Made by a program: the position numbers and the translations under genes
Part shown: piece by piece, positions 37,601 through 47,964 of the stretch
How positions within the stretch are numbered: the stretch's first letter is position 1
How the letters are laid out: each line of letters opens with the position of its first letter
The notes under the pieces: generated by a model
What the model was told of the DNA's origin: nothing
Seen by the model: only the letters and a program-made list of their open reading frames with translations
Databases searched by the model: none
Source of the DNA: Orobanche coerulescens
Lineage: Eukaryota; Streptophyta; Magnoliopsida; Lamiales; Orobanchaceae
DNA: 64,000 nt
Direction of reading: 5' to 3'
Assembly (NCBI GenBank): GCA_033398695.1
Contig: CM065806.1
Span: 45,347,001-45,411,000 of the forward strand

Positions 37601-37886
37601 GATCGAATAACCAAACCGAAGTTCACAACACGTCTAACAAAATTAAACGGACTCACGGGAAACTCGAAACAGCAGTTTCGAACGAGATTTGCAAGAATCG
37701 AACTCAACTGCGGAAAAGTCGCTAAGAAGCACGAAACTCAACAAAACGACACCGAAACAACTCGGATGCCAAAAAGTGTAGAATTAATCATTCTCAAAAT
37801 GACGAAACGGTTCTAAGCGAGTCGTCAAAACGGACTCTCGCCAAAAAAAGAAAATTACTGGAAAAATCAAAATTGCGGATATTACA
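34641..37886 (-). repeat. Family L LTR-3 (5' LTR of array)
   Basis: About 3.25 kb, TGTAACACCCC...GATATTACA, followed directly by TSD ATTCG and the resumed chromovirus RT. Contains four ~109-bp units (about 35378-35770), TATAAATAT (minus) at 36827-36835 and the GTGCGCTA array to about 37265. Confidence 0.92.
36836..37265 (-). promoter_or_regulatory. U3 palindrome array, TAGCGTGCGCTA type (LTR-3)
   Basis: Same position relative to the TATA box as in LTR-1 and LTR-2. The stretch at about 37230-37370, beyond the array, differs clearly from both of them. Confidence 0.65.
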
Positions 37887-37891
37887 ATTCG

Positions 37892-38210
37892 TACTAGTTC
37901 TAGCCTGTTTTCGAGTTCGGTATTATTGGTGAAGAAGAAAGATGGCATTTGGCATTTTTGTGTTGACTATTGTGCCTTAAACAAATCGACCGTGTTAGAT
38001 AAGTTTCCGATCCCCGTTACTGATGAATTATTGGATGAATTACATGGAGCCGCAGACTTTAGCAAGCTGGATTTGAAGTCCGGGTATCATCAGATTCGGA
38101 TGAAACCCGATGATATTTCTAAGACAGCATTTCGTACGCACGAGGGACATTATGAGTTTCTCGTAATGCCTTTCGGGTTAACTAACGCCCCTTCTTTGAT
38201 GATATTTTGA
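37892..38210 (+). pseudogene. Chromovirus RT, palm/fingers, with internal deletion
   Basis: The frame resumes after the insertion: [51 protein letters not shown] and [14 protein letters not shown] are standard gypsy RT blocks. Immediately after TNAPS, the FDDILIYS catalytic block appears in another frame. The ~20 residues that normally separate them are missing, with a frame change at about 38198. RT would be inactive. Confidence 0.93.
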
Positions 38211-39418
38211 TTTATAGCGGGACTATGGAGGAGCACATGGAACATTTATCCTTGGTTTTTGACTGTTTGAATACTGAGAAGTTATTTTGCAATCGGAAAA
38301 AATGTATCTTTGGTCAAGACAGGGTGAACTATTTGGGACATATTGTTACCAAGAATGGTGTCATGGAAGATCCAGCGAAAATATCTGCCATGACAACGTG
38401 GCCAACTCCCAGCACGGTTCGAGAGTTACAGGGATTCTTGGGGCTGACAGGATATTGTCGTAAATTTGTGCAGGGATACAGTAAAATTGCGAAACCATTG
38501 ACTGGTTTGCTGAAGAAGGATCAATTCGGCTGGAGTGTGGAAGCTGCACAGGCGTTTCGCAAGCTACAGGAAACAATGACTCGAGTGCCGGTCTTGGTGC
38601 TCCCGGATTTCTCAAAGACATTCACCATCGAAACCGATGCTTCGGGCCATGGCGTCGGTGCCGTATTGATGCAAGAGGGTCGACTTGTTGCTTATTTTAG
38701 TCAAGTGTTGGGTACTCGTGCACAGCAAAAGTCTATTTATGAATGCGAGCTTATGGCGATCGTGATGGCCATTCAGAAATGGCGGCCATATCTTTTGGGT
38801 CGGTGTTTTACGGTGATCACTGATCAGAGAAGTCTGAAGTATTTACTGGAGCAAAGGGTTGTGGCTGGCGATCATCAAAGATGGATTTCTAAACTTACGG
38901 GTTTTGATTTTGATATTGTTTATAGGCCAGGTAAGGAGAATGGCGCGGCAGATGCATTATCAAGACGAGGTGAAGGGGTAGCGCTGGAAGAACTCACTAT
39001 CACGCGCATCAATAATCATGAGGAATTGATTCGAGAATTAAAGCTTGACCCGCGACTGGTGGAATTGGCCGAGAAGGTGAAAAAAGTTGACATAACATTG
39101 GAGAGTTGCAAAGTGAAGCAAGGGTGGGTGTTTTACCTAGGATGTGTGGTATTGCCTTCTAATTTCGAGTGGGTGGAATATGTATTCAACGAGTTTCATG
39201 CAGGGGTAACTGGAGTCCATGAGTGCGCACAAAAAACGTATCAGCGATTGGCCCGGGAATTTTATTGGAATGGTATGCGTCGAGATGTGGCTGACCGGGT
39301 GGCAAGGTGTTCTGTGTGCCAACAAAACAAACACTCTAATTTGGCACCGGCGGGGTTGTTGCAACCGTTAGAGTTACCTCAACAAATTTGGAAAGAATTG
39401 ACCATGGACTTTGTCTAA
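38207..39418 (+). pseudogene. Chromovirus RT C-terminus, RNase H and integrase N-terminus
   Basis: The RT thumb/connection region (NYLGHIVTKNGV, FLGLTGYCRKFVQGY) leads to RNase H with TDASGHGVGAVL, YECELMAI, TDQRSLKYL and ADALSRRG. The integrase zinc domain follows (HAGVTGVH...CSVCQQNK) and the first part of the catalytic core, ELTMDFV, which contains the first catalytic Asp. A TAA at 39416-39418 stops it where the conserved GLPKSEG should follow. Confidence 0.92.
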
Positions 39419-40146
39419 GGCTTGCCCAAATCGGAGGGATATAGTGTAGTTATGGTAGTGGTTGGCCGTCTGAGTAAATCAGCTCACTTCGTTCCGCTTA
39501 AACATACCTTTTACAGCAGCATCAGTAGCCGCCGTGTTCATATGTGAGATTGTTAGGTTGCATGGTGTTCCGATATCCATCGTTTTTGATAGGGATAGGG
39601 TTTTCCTCAGTCATTTTTGGAAGGAGATTTTCAGACTACAGGGCACTAAATTGAAGCATAGCACCGCGTATCATCCTCAAACAGGCGAACAGACTGAAGT
39701 GGTCAACCGAAGTTTGGAGACTTATTTACGATGCTTCATTTCCACGAAACCCAAGCAATGGGTGAAGTGGATGCCTTGGGCAGAATATTGGTATAATACT
39801 CCATACCATTCCTCAATCAAGAATACTCCATTTAAATTTTTGTATGGACGTGATCCTCCATGTTTGGTGAGCTATGACCATGGTGCGGCTGTCAATTTCG
39901 AGGTAGATGCTTATTTATAGGAAAGAGATGGAGTACTTGAAGAATTAAAGGAGCAGCTAGAGCGAGCTAGAAAAGTTATGAAAGCACAAGCTGACAAGAA
40001 AAGGCGTGATGTCGAGTTCGAGATTGGTAATCTTGTTTATCTCAAGTTACGACCATATAAGCAGAACACTGTCGTGGGCAAGCATAATATGAAATTGGCA
40101 CCTCGTTTCTATGGGCCTTTTTGGGTGTTGGCAAGAGTGGGAAAAG
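39419..40146 (+). pseudogene. Chromovirus integrase core and C-terminal domain, broken
   Basis: GLPKSEGYSVVMVVV and [11 protein letters not shown] continue the frame, then a one-base insertion near 39510 shifts to PFTAAS...[11 protein letters not shown]. The second Asp lies in [13 protein letters not shown] and the Glu in [14 protein letters not shown], completing DDE. A TAG at 39918-39920 precedes ERDGVLEELKEQLERA and LVYLKLRPYKQ...RFYGPFWVLARVGK, the GPY/F region. It is interrupted at 40146 by a copia-type solo LTR and resumes at 41190. Confidence 0.92.
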
Positions 40147-41184
40147 TGTTGGGTACAAGATCGGATATTGCGCCGTGTTGCGGAAGCGTAAAATAAAATG
40201 TGGACAATAAATGACGCACGGATTTATAGAGGTTCAGCTATAAAGGAGCCTACGTCCTCTCTCGGTATCTTTTTCTATAGGTTCAAGATAAAAACCTCTG
40301 CACCTCTCTTCTATAGGTCGAGGGATAACCGTTACAATCACGTCTTCTATTGGTCCATGATAAACCACTCGTACTTGTCTTTGTATCGGTCCAAGTTAAA
40401 CCGTTTTCCTTTTCGTAGGCCAAGGAATCAACCTCTCTAGCTTTCTATGGGTACTAGATAAACCTCACGAAGATAGCGATTGTGATTCTAATAATGCCGG
40501 ATCCTTGATCCTAATAACACCGAATCCAATCGTATCTTTTCTTTTACCACTCGTGTATGATTTTGTGTATAACACTCAATCACTCAATGTAAGCTCAATA
40601 TTACAACAACAATAATATCAATATGAATATCAGATGATTATCTCGTATGCTTGAAGTTGTTGTACTTGAAACAATACCATAGAATGGTATTTATAGGCTC
40701 CATCATCAAACTAGCCGTTAGCTGCCAAAACCATCATTACGTACGCTATCTCCTCCACATTACGTACGTAAGTATTACGTACGTTAACCTTGACAGGTTA
40801 CGTACGTAAGCCTCTTCACAAATCAGTCCGGGGAGTTTCGTCATTTTGGTTACGTACGTTAACATACCATCTATTACGTACATTAAGGCTTATGTCATTG
40901 CTGACGTCATATGTCCGTTGCATGCTTTTCTGACTTTGACTCCTCCAACGTTCACTTGGTTTGAACATGTTATGTACGTTAATAACACTCTGTTACGTAC
41001 GTAATATTCAATCATTTACGTACGTTATGCGCTCTTGTTTACGTACGTTATCTATGTCCAGAATGCCTTTTTGCAACTCCGTTTTCTTCGATTCTTTGCT
41101 TCGCCTCTTCGTTGTTTTGTTTTGTTTATCGACTTTAATCATCAAAACACTTTTAATTTATGTATGGAATAAAATGTTCCAACA
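40147..41184 (-). repeat. Copia-type solo LTR in chromovirus integrase, TSD AAAAG
   Basis: Starts TGTTGGGTAC and ends GTTCCAACA, flanked by AAAAG at 40142-40146 and 41185-41189. Removing it with one TSD copy restores the integrase reading across VGKV/AYRLELPD. TGTTGG...CCAACA ends and a GCGGAAGCGTA block match copia-type LTRs. The TATA motif (minus, TATAAATA, 40688-40695) gives a minus orientation. Six imperfect units of about 48 bp built on CTATAGGT...GATAAACC occupy 40225-40465. No internal region, so a recombination product. Confidence 0.9.
40735..41051 (-). promoter_or_regulatory. U3 palindrome array, TTACGTACGTAA type (copia solo LTR)
   Basis: Nine or more TTACGTACGTAA/ACGTACGTTA motifs occur in about 315 bases directly upstream (minus sense) of the TATAAATA at 40688-40695. 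TACGTA is an ACGT-core palindrome, a class bound by plant bZIP factors in general; binding here is inference. Confidence 0.65.
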
Positions 41185-41443
41185 AAAAGTGGCTTATCGT
41201 TTAGAATTACCAGACTCCGCTACCATTCACCCAGTCTTCTATGTTTCCCAACTTAAGAAGGTGGTGGGTCAACAGGAAGTTTTGCGCAGTCTACCGGAGG
41301 GGTTAACAAACAATATGGAGGTAGCCATTATTCCCGAGCAAGTTTTGGGTACACGGGAACGTCAGCGAATACAAGAGGTATTGATGAAATGGAAGAACTT
41401 ACCAGATTCGGAAGCCACTTGGGAAGATGCGATCAATATTTAG
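41185..41443 (+). pseudogene. Chromovirus integrase C-terminus with chromodomain
   Basis: AYRLELPDSATIHPVFYVSQLKK is the conserved integrase C-terminal motif. It is followed by the chromodomain block ERQRIQEVLMKWKNLPDSEATWEDA. Chromodomains can direct chromovirus integration to heterochromatin marks. A TAG at 41441-41443 ends it; AQFPDFHLEDK follows in frame, suggesting the stop is a mutation of the family's usual tail. Confidence 0.92.
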
Positions 41444-41486
41444 GCTCAATTTCCAGACTTTCACCTTGAGGACAAGGTAAATTTTC

Positions 41487-41498
41487 AGGGGCAGGGTA
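41487..41498 (+). other. Chromovirus PPT
   Basis: AGGGGCAGGGTA lies just before the 3' LTR start at 41500. Confidence 0.75.
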
Positions 41499-41499
41499 T

Positions 41500-41859
41500 T
41501 GATACGAATCAGGCGCAGGAGAATAAGAGATGGGGCCAAATTTATAAGAGGCGCAAAAGGCTAGGGGTGGTTAAGTAATTATTTTAAGTATGGTATTTAT
41601 CTATTGAGTTTGAGGGTAATTAGGTAATTATTTTAAGTATGGTATTTATCTTTTGAGTTTGAGGGTAATTAGGGAGTTTCCTTATTTTTAGATGCTAATA
41701 AATAGAGCTAAGGGGGGATCGGCTAGGGCAGACTTTGTTTAACTTGTTCTTTACTTTTCTTCCCTCTAAACTCTCTCGTATTCTTTTCTTTACGTATTCA
41801 GTAATCAGACAATTCAGTTTTCTTTAATTTCATGTTTTTTTACAAACTAGTTTATACCA
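41500..41859 (+). repeat. Chromovirus 3' LTR
   Basis: Partner of 8320-8677; ends TTTATACCA followed by TSD GACAT. A modest number of substitutions and small indels separates the two, so this insertion is older than the family L array inside it. Confidence 0.93.
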
Positions 41860-41864
41860 GACAT

Positions 41865-42466
41865 TTGTATGTTTGGAAAGAGACCAAAAAAAAAGATGTC
41901 AATTCAGTGGTGATGGTCAATGGGGGATACTATGGTGTTCTTCTCGGAGGGGTAGAACTAGTTTATGGAGACAGCATGATAGTGCACCTGTTCAAGTGCA
42001 CATGAATACTAGCCTTGGAATTCAATTAGAAGATGACTATGGGATTTTTTCCGTTTACACTTGTACAACTTGATATGAAAGTGATCCATTTATTTTTGCA
42101 ACATCGGTAAAACCGACATATTATCTGGATGATTTGGTCAAGAAAGGGCCATTTAAAGATAATCAACCATGTGGCTACGAGGAAACTGCTACACTGAGAC
42201 AAATATGAGATAATGATGAATATGAGGCATATCAAGAACCAGATGCGACCAATATACCATGATCTTCCACAATTCTTTTCAATAATGTTTTCGAAGGTCG
42301 AGTGCTTCGACTACAAGGTGATGTATGTGGTCTTATTGATGTGGATGCAGATGAATTACTTGCAAATTCTAATGAAGATGGTGAAGAAGAGTTGAGACAC
42401 GTGTTGCAAGTTATTAATTTCGATACCGACATCGACTTTAGTGATGATTCTGATTATGAGCCTTAA
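41865..42466 (+). pseudogene. CACTA TNP2-type transposase, C-terminal part
   Basis: Translation across frames reads a DUF4216-like block: YGVLL...VELVYG, IQLEDDYGIFSVYT and ESDPFIFATSVKPTYYLDDLVKKGPF. An acidic tail then ends EEELRHVLQVINF...DSDYEP with a TAA at 42464-42466. It continues the gene interrupted at 8319 by the chromovirus. At least two frameshifts and one stop are present. Confidence 0.75.
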
Positions 42467-43681
42467 TTAAAAAAAATGTAATATGTCGATTAAAAAAATT
42501 ATAATATTTGACAAATAACTGAATTTCATTTTTTTTTTTAAAAAAATAGTTTAGCTGAAGACAAAGTGACCCACCCACGTCATAGCCTCACAACACAATA
42601 TCGAAAACCCACCCACCTCTGTCGATCGCGACCGGTTCTCTTCCTCTGAGCGAAACCCGCAACCCCGCTGCCGTCTTGCACCGACGCACGCCGCACCCAC
42701 CAGAACGAGTCGCAGCCGCACCCCGCATCCCAACCACACCCACCAAAATGCACCTCGCTCGAACCAGTCGCCCCGGCCAAAATCCGCAGCCCCCGCCACC
42801 GCCTTGTGCCGCCGCACCTCGCACCCTGCCGCCGCCGCCGCCTCCAATCGCCCCCTTTTTTTTAATTTCATACGTGTCAAATGTGTTTGTATGTGAATTT
42901 CCAACTTGTCATTTTGTTGGTTTTAGCTTGTGAAAATAGTAGAGTAGTCGTGAATGCTATTTACATTACAAAATATTTGCCTCATTGTGTCAAAACTTTT
43001 TCCTACTCTTTAGTTGTGTCAAATTATTTTTGTCTCTTGATTTGATCTGTATAAGGTGGTGTTGTTTTCGAAAAGTTAATGGTTATCCATGTCAGATTTT
43101 GGACATATTCAGCTATCTTTGTTAATGATTTCACATTCATGTTTGACAGAAGAAAGTATCTCGTTTACTTTTCTGTAAATTTTAGAATGAGAACTTAATA
43201 AAATCAGTAGTTAAATATTTTTAATTTTGTACCTGTTTAGATGTTGAACTGTGATGATGAATGAATTAAATAAATTACACTCACATGTTCTTGGGTTGAT
43301 TAAATTTTCATAAAATCTGAATTCTGATATTTAGTTTGGAAACAACAATAGGGGAAGCACAATAGGGGAAACAATAGCATTTTACTTCATCAACATGGAC
43401 TGTAATCTTGTCCAATTTCTGTCTTTTTCATCATATTCATAGAATATCAAACTCTTCATAAGTGGATTATGATTTTGAGTACTGAGATAGTGTGTGAGGG
43501 TAAGGATTAGCACAATCATTCATCTTTGTTAGGTGGAATAACATTACTTGAATATTGATGAAGAGGTGATAAATATTGATATTTGATTTTCTTTATTTGT
43601 TCAAGAGGTGATAAATGTTGATATTTTGAAGTGATGCTAATGTGATATACGAGAGTTAATATGCTGTTCATTTTAATACAG
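42467..43681 (+). other. Inter-genic/leader region of the CACTA element
   Basis: A GC-rich tract (42575-42855, many CCG/CCGCC runs) appears abruptly in AT-rich sequence, followed by about 800 bases of T-rich sequence ending TTTTAATACAG at about 43671-43681. The layout fits a GC-rich 5' leader exon plus a leader intron ahead of the next CACTA ORF, but splice sites are inferred only. Several overlapping ORFs in the GC-rich tract are compositional. Confidence 0.35.
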
Positions 43682-43686
43682 GTAAA

Positions 43687-44466
43687 ATGAGTAAAATATC
43701 AAAACTTGTCGGAGGAAAAAAAATAAGAAGAAGACTGCCGACTCAAACGGGAGCTCTGCAGCTTCGTGCCTCTCAGATATTGGAGGCTACCGGTTTACAT
43801 CCATTGACAGAGCAACGTTCTAGACTATCGAGGCGTTTGGATTATCATATCCCCATACAGAGTTCACACCTACAGCTACTCCAACGACCGCTCCGGCACC
43901 TCGTATGCTTCTATACATCAGTCTGACCCTACCCCTTCCACTCCAAGACATGCACATAGTTCGCCAGAGATATCAGACGGCTCGCCCCCGACTCTTTTCA
44001 TGCCCCCCATTGTACCGTCTATTCCTGAGGTCGACGATACAGGTCGGCCACGACCATCTATTTTGATAAGCCCTACAGAGGCTTACGTACCGATATCTTG
44101 GCCTGAGGACATGACATGGCACAGTTATAAACGGTTGAAGATATTGCCGAAGAAAATAAATGTGATATTGAAGAAATTGAATAGCTTAAAAAGCCCGAGA
44201 AGAAGAAGATGAAGACTCGAGGCGCATGTAAGGGCCTAGCACTTGAGAGACTATTTAAAGAAAATGGTCGTTTGACTATCCTTTTAATCAGTATGGTGCT
44301 CCCTTGTTGTCTTCTGGCGGTGCTGTTGCTTACCGCCGTTATGTGGGAGTTCTCATTCGAGACCGTGGTACAATGTTGTGGGTTGAATGGAAGGACGCTC
44401 GATGTGCGTGAAGGAAAAACTAAACAACGCGATGCCGATAAGCAAATTCTTACATATGTTATATAA
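43687..44466 (+). pseudogene. CACTA second gene, Ptta/En-Spm (TnpA-like) family
   Basis: Starts MSKISKLVGGKKIRRRLPTQ at 43687 and stops at 43926. A second segment (44000-44212, PPIVPSIPEVDDTGRPRP...) and a third (from 44209, TRGACKGLALERLFKENGRL) lie in shifted frames. In a further frame the sequence reads NQYGAPLLSSGGAVAYRRYVG and DRGTMLWVEWKD. The G-L-x-LE-R...NG...YG-x-P pattern is that of the plant Ptta/En/Spm transposase family, the regulatory DNA-binding partner of TNP2 in CACTA elements. At least three frameshifts: dead copy. Confidence 0.65.
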
Positions 44467-45170
44467 ACGTGAATCAAAATACCCCTGTTTTTCATATTAA
44501 TTTGTCGAATAATATTTATTTATAATATTTATTATATAAATAAATTTTTATTATTTGAGTCATTTATTTTATTTCTCAAGTCTTTTTGTCAGTTGATCTA
44601 ATTGTCTTGTAATAATGATTGTATTAATGGAGTTGTAAAATATTATCATTTGAGTTGTAATTTATCTTCTTGTTTTAGAGTTGTATAATTGTACCATTAT
44701 TTTTAATTTTGAGTTCTAATTCTGATTTGAAATAAAGTCGAGTCAAGACGAGAACAAAACAAGCAAACAAAAATGCAAATTCCCACGCATAAGACGAATA
44801 CGCAACAGTTTCGTATTTTGGTCATAACTCTCTCATCTGATGTCTGATTAAGGTCGTTCAAGTGGCTACGGAAACCTATGAGACAGCTACGATTATACAA
44901 AGGTTTCGGAAATAAATTGTGAGTAATCAAATCCCAGATGTGACTGGATAGAGGAGCAGCGAATTGATCTTTTTATTTTCTTCTTTTCACACTTCAAATC
45001 TTAGTTATTATTTTAATTTTTTTGATCATTGACTTCTAGAATTGTTAAATGGTCTTAGATCGAATTTTGACCATTGGAATATGTAATTTACTATTTTATA
45101 TTTTCTTTGTAATTTCCTAGTTCACATAAAGGGATGTTGTGAATTTTGGCTATAAATAGCCATGAACTTC
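44467..45170. other. AT-rich sequence, no gene seen
   Basis: Probably the 3' flank of the CACTA gene pair. No CACTA terminus belonging to the autonomous-type element was recognised, and no credible ORF. Confidence 0.4.
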
Positions 45171-46872
45171 CACCACTACATAAAGGGGGTTTTAACGACG
45201 GTTCTGGAAGGGTTTCTACCACAGTTTTAGAACCGTCGTAAAATCCACCGTCGTAGAAAGTGGGCACATTTTACGATGGTTTTAAAACCGTAGTAAAAGT
45301 TCACAGTTTACATCGGTTCTTCCAAAACCGTCATAAAAATATACATTCTACATCGGTTCTTTTAAAACCGTCATAAAACATATACATTTTACATTGGTTC
45401 TTGTTAAAATCGATGTAAAAATATCCATAATTTACATCAATTTTGCACATAACTGATGTAAAATATCCATAATTTACATCAATTTTAATAAGAACCGATG
45501 TAAATGTCCACAATTTAATCGATTTTGAAAAGAACCGATGTAAAATGTCTTATATTTTATGGAGGTTTTGGCAACCCGACCCCAAGCCGAATCTGCCCAG
45601 GCTCGATCCGAAACCCACCCAGACCCGACCCGAACCTGCACCTAAAATAACAATATATTGCACTTTGTCACAATTAGGTTTAGAACCCTCGACCTTGGGG
45701 TTGGGGAGTCAAGTCCCAACCACTAGGCTATAGTTATTTGTGTGAAAAAAATATATTTATATTACATTTAAATACATTCGGTCTCTATTTTTAAATAAAA
45801 ATAAAAAAAATCAATTTTATTCTTTTTTTTGTATTATTTTGAAAAAAATGATTTGTTGAATTTGTTTTTTATTTTTTATTTCTTTTATATTTTAAAGAAT
45901 ATTCGTGAATAAAAATACATATTTTAAAAAAATGGATTTTATGACGGTTTTAGAAAAATCAATGTAAATTTTACCCCTTTTATTTTTTACATCGATTATT
46001 CCAAAACCGATGTAAAAATATATTAATTTTACATCTGTTTTGGAATAACTGATGCAAATTTACCGTATTTTTAATTTTTACATCAGTTATTCTAAAATCA
46101 ATGTAAACTTACTATTTTTTACGTCGGTTTTGGAATAAACAATATTAATTTATATCATTTTTAATTTTTACATTAGTCAATTTTATTCCTTTTTTGTATT
46201 ATTTTGAAAAAAATGATTTTTTAGTTTTTTTATTTTTCATTTCTTTTATATTTTAAAGAATCATCGTAAATAAAATACATGTTTTAAAAAAAAAGGATTT
46301 TATGACGGTTTTAGAAAAACCGATGTAAAACTTACCCATTTTTATTTTTATTCCAAAACCGACGTAAAAAGTATTAATTCTACATCGGTTTAGGAATAAA
46401 TGATGTAAATTTACGTATTTTAATTTTTACATCAGTTATTCTAAAATTGATGTAAAATTAATACTTTTTTAAATCTATTTTGGAATAATCGATGTGAGTT
46501 TACCGTATTTTAAAATTTTACATTGGTTATTTGAACAACCGATGTAGAAAAAATAATAATTTTACTTCGGTTATTTTAACAACCGATATACACAAGTAGT
46601 AATTTTAATTTTTACGTCGGTTTTATTTGACAACTGATGTAAATTTACCGTATTTTAAAATTTACATCGGTTATTTGAACAATCGATGTAAAAATATAAT
46701 AATTTTACATCGGTTATTTTACCAACCGATGTAAAAAAATAGTTATTTTAATTTGTACATCGGTTTTATTTGATAACCGATGTAAATTGACCGTATTTTT
46801 AATTTTTACATCAGTTTTCGTTAAATGGAAGTAAATTGAGCGTCGTAAAAAGCATATTTTGTAGCAGTGTTT
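45171..46872. mobile_element. Non-autonomous CACTA-like element rich in hairpin subterminal repeats
   Basis: The left end CACCACTACATAAAGG and the inverted right end CACTGCTACAAAATA align over about 30 bases to TTTTWACGACG, giving CACTA-type terminal inverted repeats. Inside are about twenty paired motifs of the form TTTACATCGGTT...AACCGATGTAAA or ACGACGG, each forming a short hairpin. In CACTA elements such subterminal motifs are transposase-binding sites. A 3-bp TSD was not clear. The short ORF at 45545-45733 (Pro-rich) is not persuasive. Confidence 0.65.
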
Positions 46873-47080
46873 ACTTCTAAGATAATAAACTTGAAATTGA
46901 AGAAAATTGTGATTGTTTGTGTTAACAAACTTTCTTTTTATTTTGTTGAGTGTGTCTCCAAAATATTGTTTTGTTGAGTGTCTCCAAAACACAATTGTGA
47001 TTTCAATTCACTTATCAAGGTTTAAAACCCCTTGTGGCGTGTTTGAACTTCACCCTTTCGGGTTGCTACGGCATGTCTTA
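46873..47080. other. Unassigned sequence left of solo LTR
   Basis: Contains a local duplication (TTGTTGAGTGTGTCTCCAAAA and TTGTTGAGTGTCTCCAAAA). No coding signal. Continues at 49139 after removal of the solo LTR. Confidence 0.4.
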
Positions 47081-47392
47081 TGTAATATCCGGAATTTCTA
47101 CTACTGTTGTTTGATATTATTTTATCCGAGTTATATTGTACAGTGTGGAATCTGTATAGTATGGATAAAATAAATAATGGACTGAGATGTCAGTATCGGT
47201 ATAATTGTCGTATCTGGTCGACAGTTGCATTTGAGGATATTGTGTATCAGGTTATCGTACTTTCGATATAGAGTATATCGTATAAGAATGTTATTCGATC
47301 CAGTATATGTATTCAGTATGTGTGTATGTGTTTTCGGTATGTCGAGACAGGCAGGAACAGTTGGATTTTGGCTAAGTATAGAGCCCTTAACG

Positions 47393-47945
47393 TACGCTAA
47401 GTTTAAGGACTTACGTACGCTAAATTATACGCTTTACGTACGTTATGCATAAGGCATTACGTACGTAACAAGAGGAATCAGACATGACCGAGTTGTGATC
47501 GGATAGTGGGGCCCAGTGTCGGCAGCTTTCGGCGCGGATGTGGACAGGTGAGTCAACGGATGGAGTTACGTACGTTATACAGGGTGTATTACGTACGTAA
47601 TACGAGTATAATACTGTAGCAAGTCAACTTACGTATTGCGTACGCAACGGAATAAGTGTTACGTACGTTACGGGGCGGCTGGCCGAGTCATGGCCGAGAG
47701 GAACTGCAGTGGCCGAGCATGGTCGGCAGTGACTCGCAGGGGTGGCCGATCACGGTCGCGGTGACTCATTAGGCGTAAGGATGGCCGATAACGTACGTAA
47801 GGTCATGGCGATTCTGGCCGTAAGTGCCGTTACGTCGTAAGCATCTGCCGATTCGTCACGTAAGGTCATCGGCCAAAGCCAGCGATAGGGTAGGCCACGG
47901 CGATTACGTCGTAAGCCACGGCGATTCTGGCCGTAACGTCTTGAC
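47393..47945 (+). promoter_or_regulatory. U3 palindrome array, ACGTACG / CGTAAG types
   Basis: At least seven ACGTACGTTA/TTACGTACGTAA motifs occur up to about 47800. Then TTACGTCGTAAG and GGCCGTAA motifs run up to the TATA box at 47957. Same place relative to TATA as in the other LTRs. Confidence 0.6.
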
Positions 47946-47956
47946 AGGACTCGGCC

Positions 47957-47964
47957 TATATAAG
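47957..47964 (+). promoter_or_regulatory. TATA box of solo LTR
   Basis: TATATAAG within GGCCTATATAAGGCC, closely matching the GGCCTATATATGGCC of the family L solo LTR (minus strand, 57215-57230). Confidence 0.65.

Larger units (their letters stand above)
10998..37886 (-). mobile_element. Family L retroelement array (LTR-int-LTR-int-LTR), TSD ATTCG
   Basis: One insertion of 26.9 kb begins TGTAACAC and ends GATATTACA, with ATTCG at both 10993-10997 and 37887-37891. Inside are three LTRs of about 3.2 kb (first 10998-26512 including a nested copia, second 28960-32194, third 34641-37886). They are separated by two near-identical internal regions of about 2.45 kb. PBS and PPT place transcription on the minus strand. 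No pol is present; only a gag zinc-knuckle remnant survives, so this is a large non-autonomous element (LARD/TR-GAG type). One TSD pair around three LTRs implies a tandem formed by LTR-LTR recombination or inserted as such. Confidence 0.92.
8320..41859 (+). mobile_element. Chromovirus (Ty3/gypsy) with nested insertions, TSD GACAT
   Basis: Two LTRs of about 360 bp (8320-8677 and 41500-41859) start TGATACGAATCA and end in TTTATATCA or TTTATACCA. They are flanked by the same 5 bases, GACAT, at 8315-8319 and 41860-41864. The order PBS, gag, protease, RT, RNase H, integrase, chromodomain, PPT is readable on the plus strand. After removing nested elements the chromovirus is about 5.6 kb. Short LTRs plus a C-terminal chromodomain point to a chromovirus, perhaps Reina-like, but the clade is not proven. 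Many stops, frameshifts and an RT deletion show it is inactive. It inserted into a CACTA transposase gene. Confidence 0.93.

Noticed and set aside
40198..40440. Plus-strand 80-codon ORF
   Set aside because: Lies in the ~48-bp repeats of the copia solo LTR, which is transcribed on the other strand.
42551..42933. Three overlapping Pro/Arg/Gly-rich ORFs on both strands
   Set aside because: Artefact of the CCG-rich tract in the CACTA region; none continues a recognisable domain.
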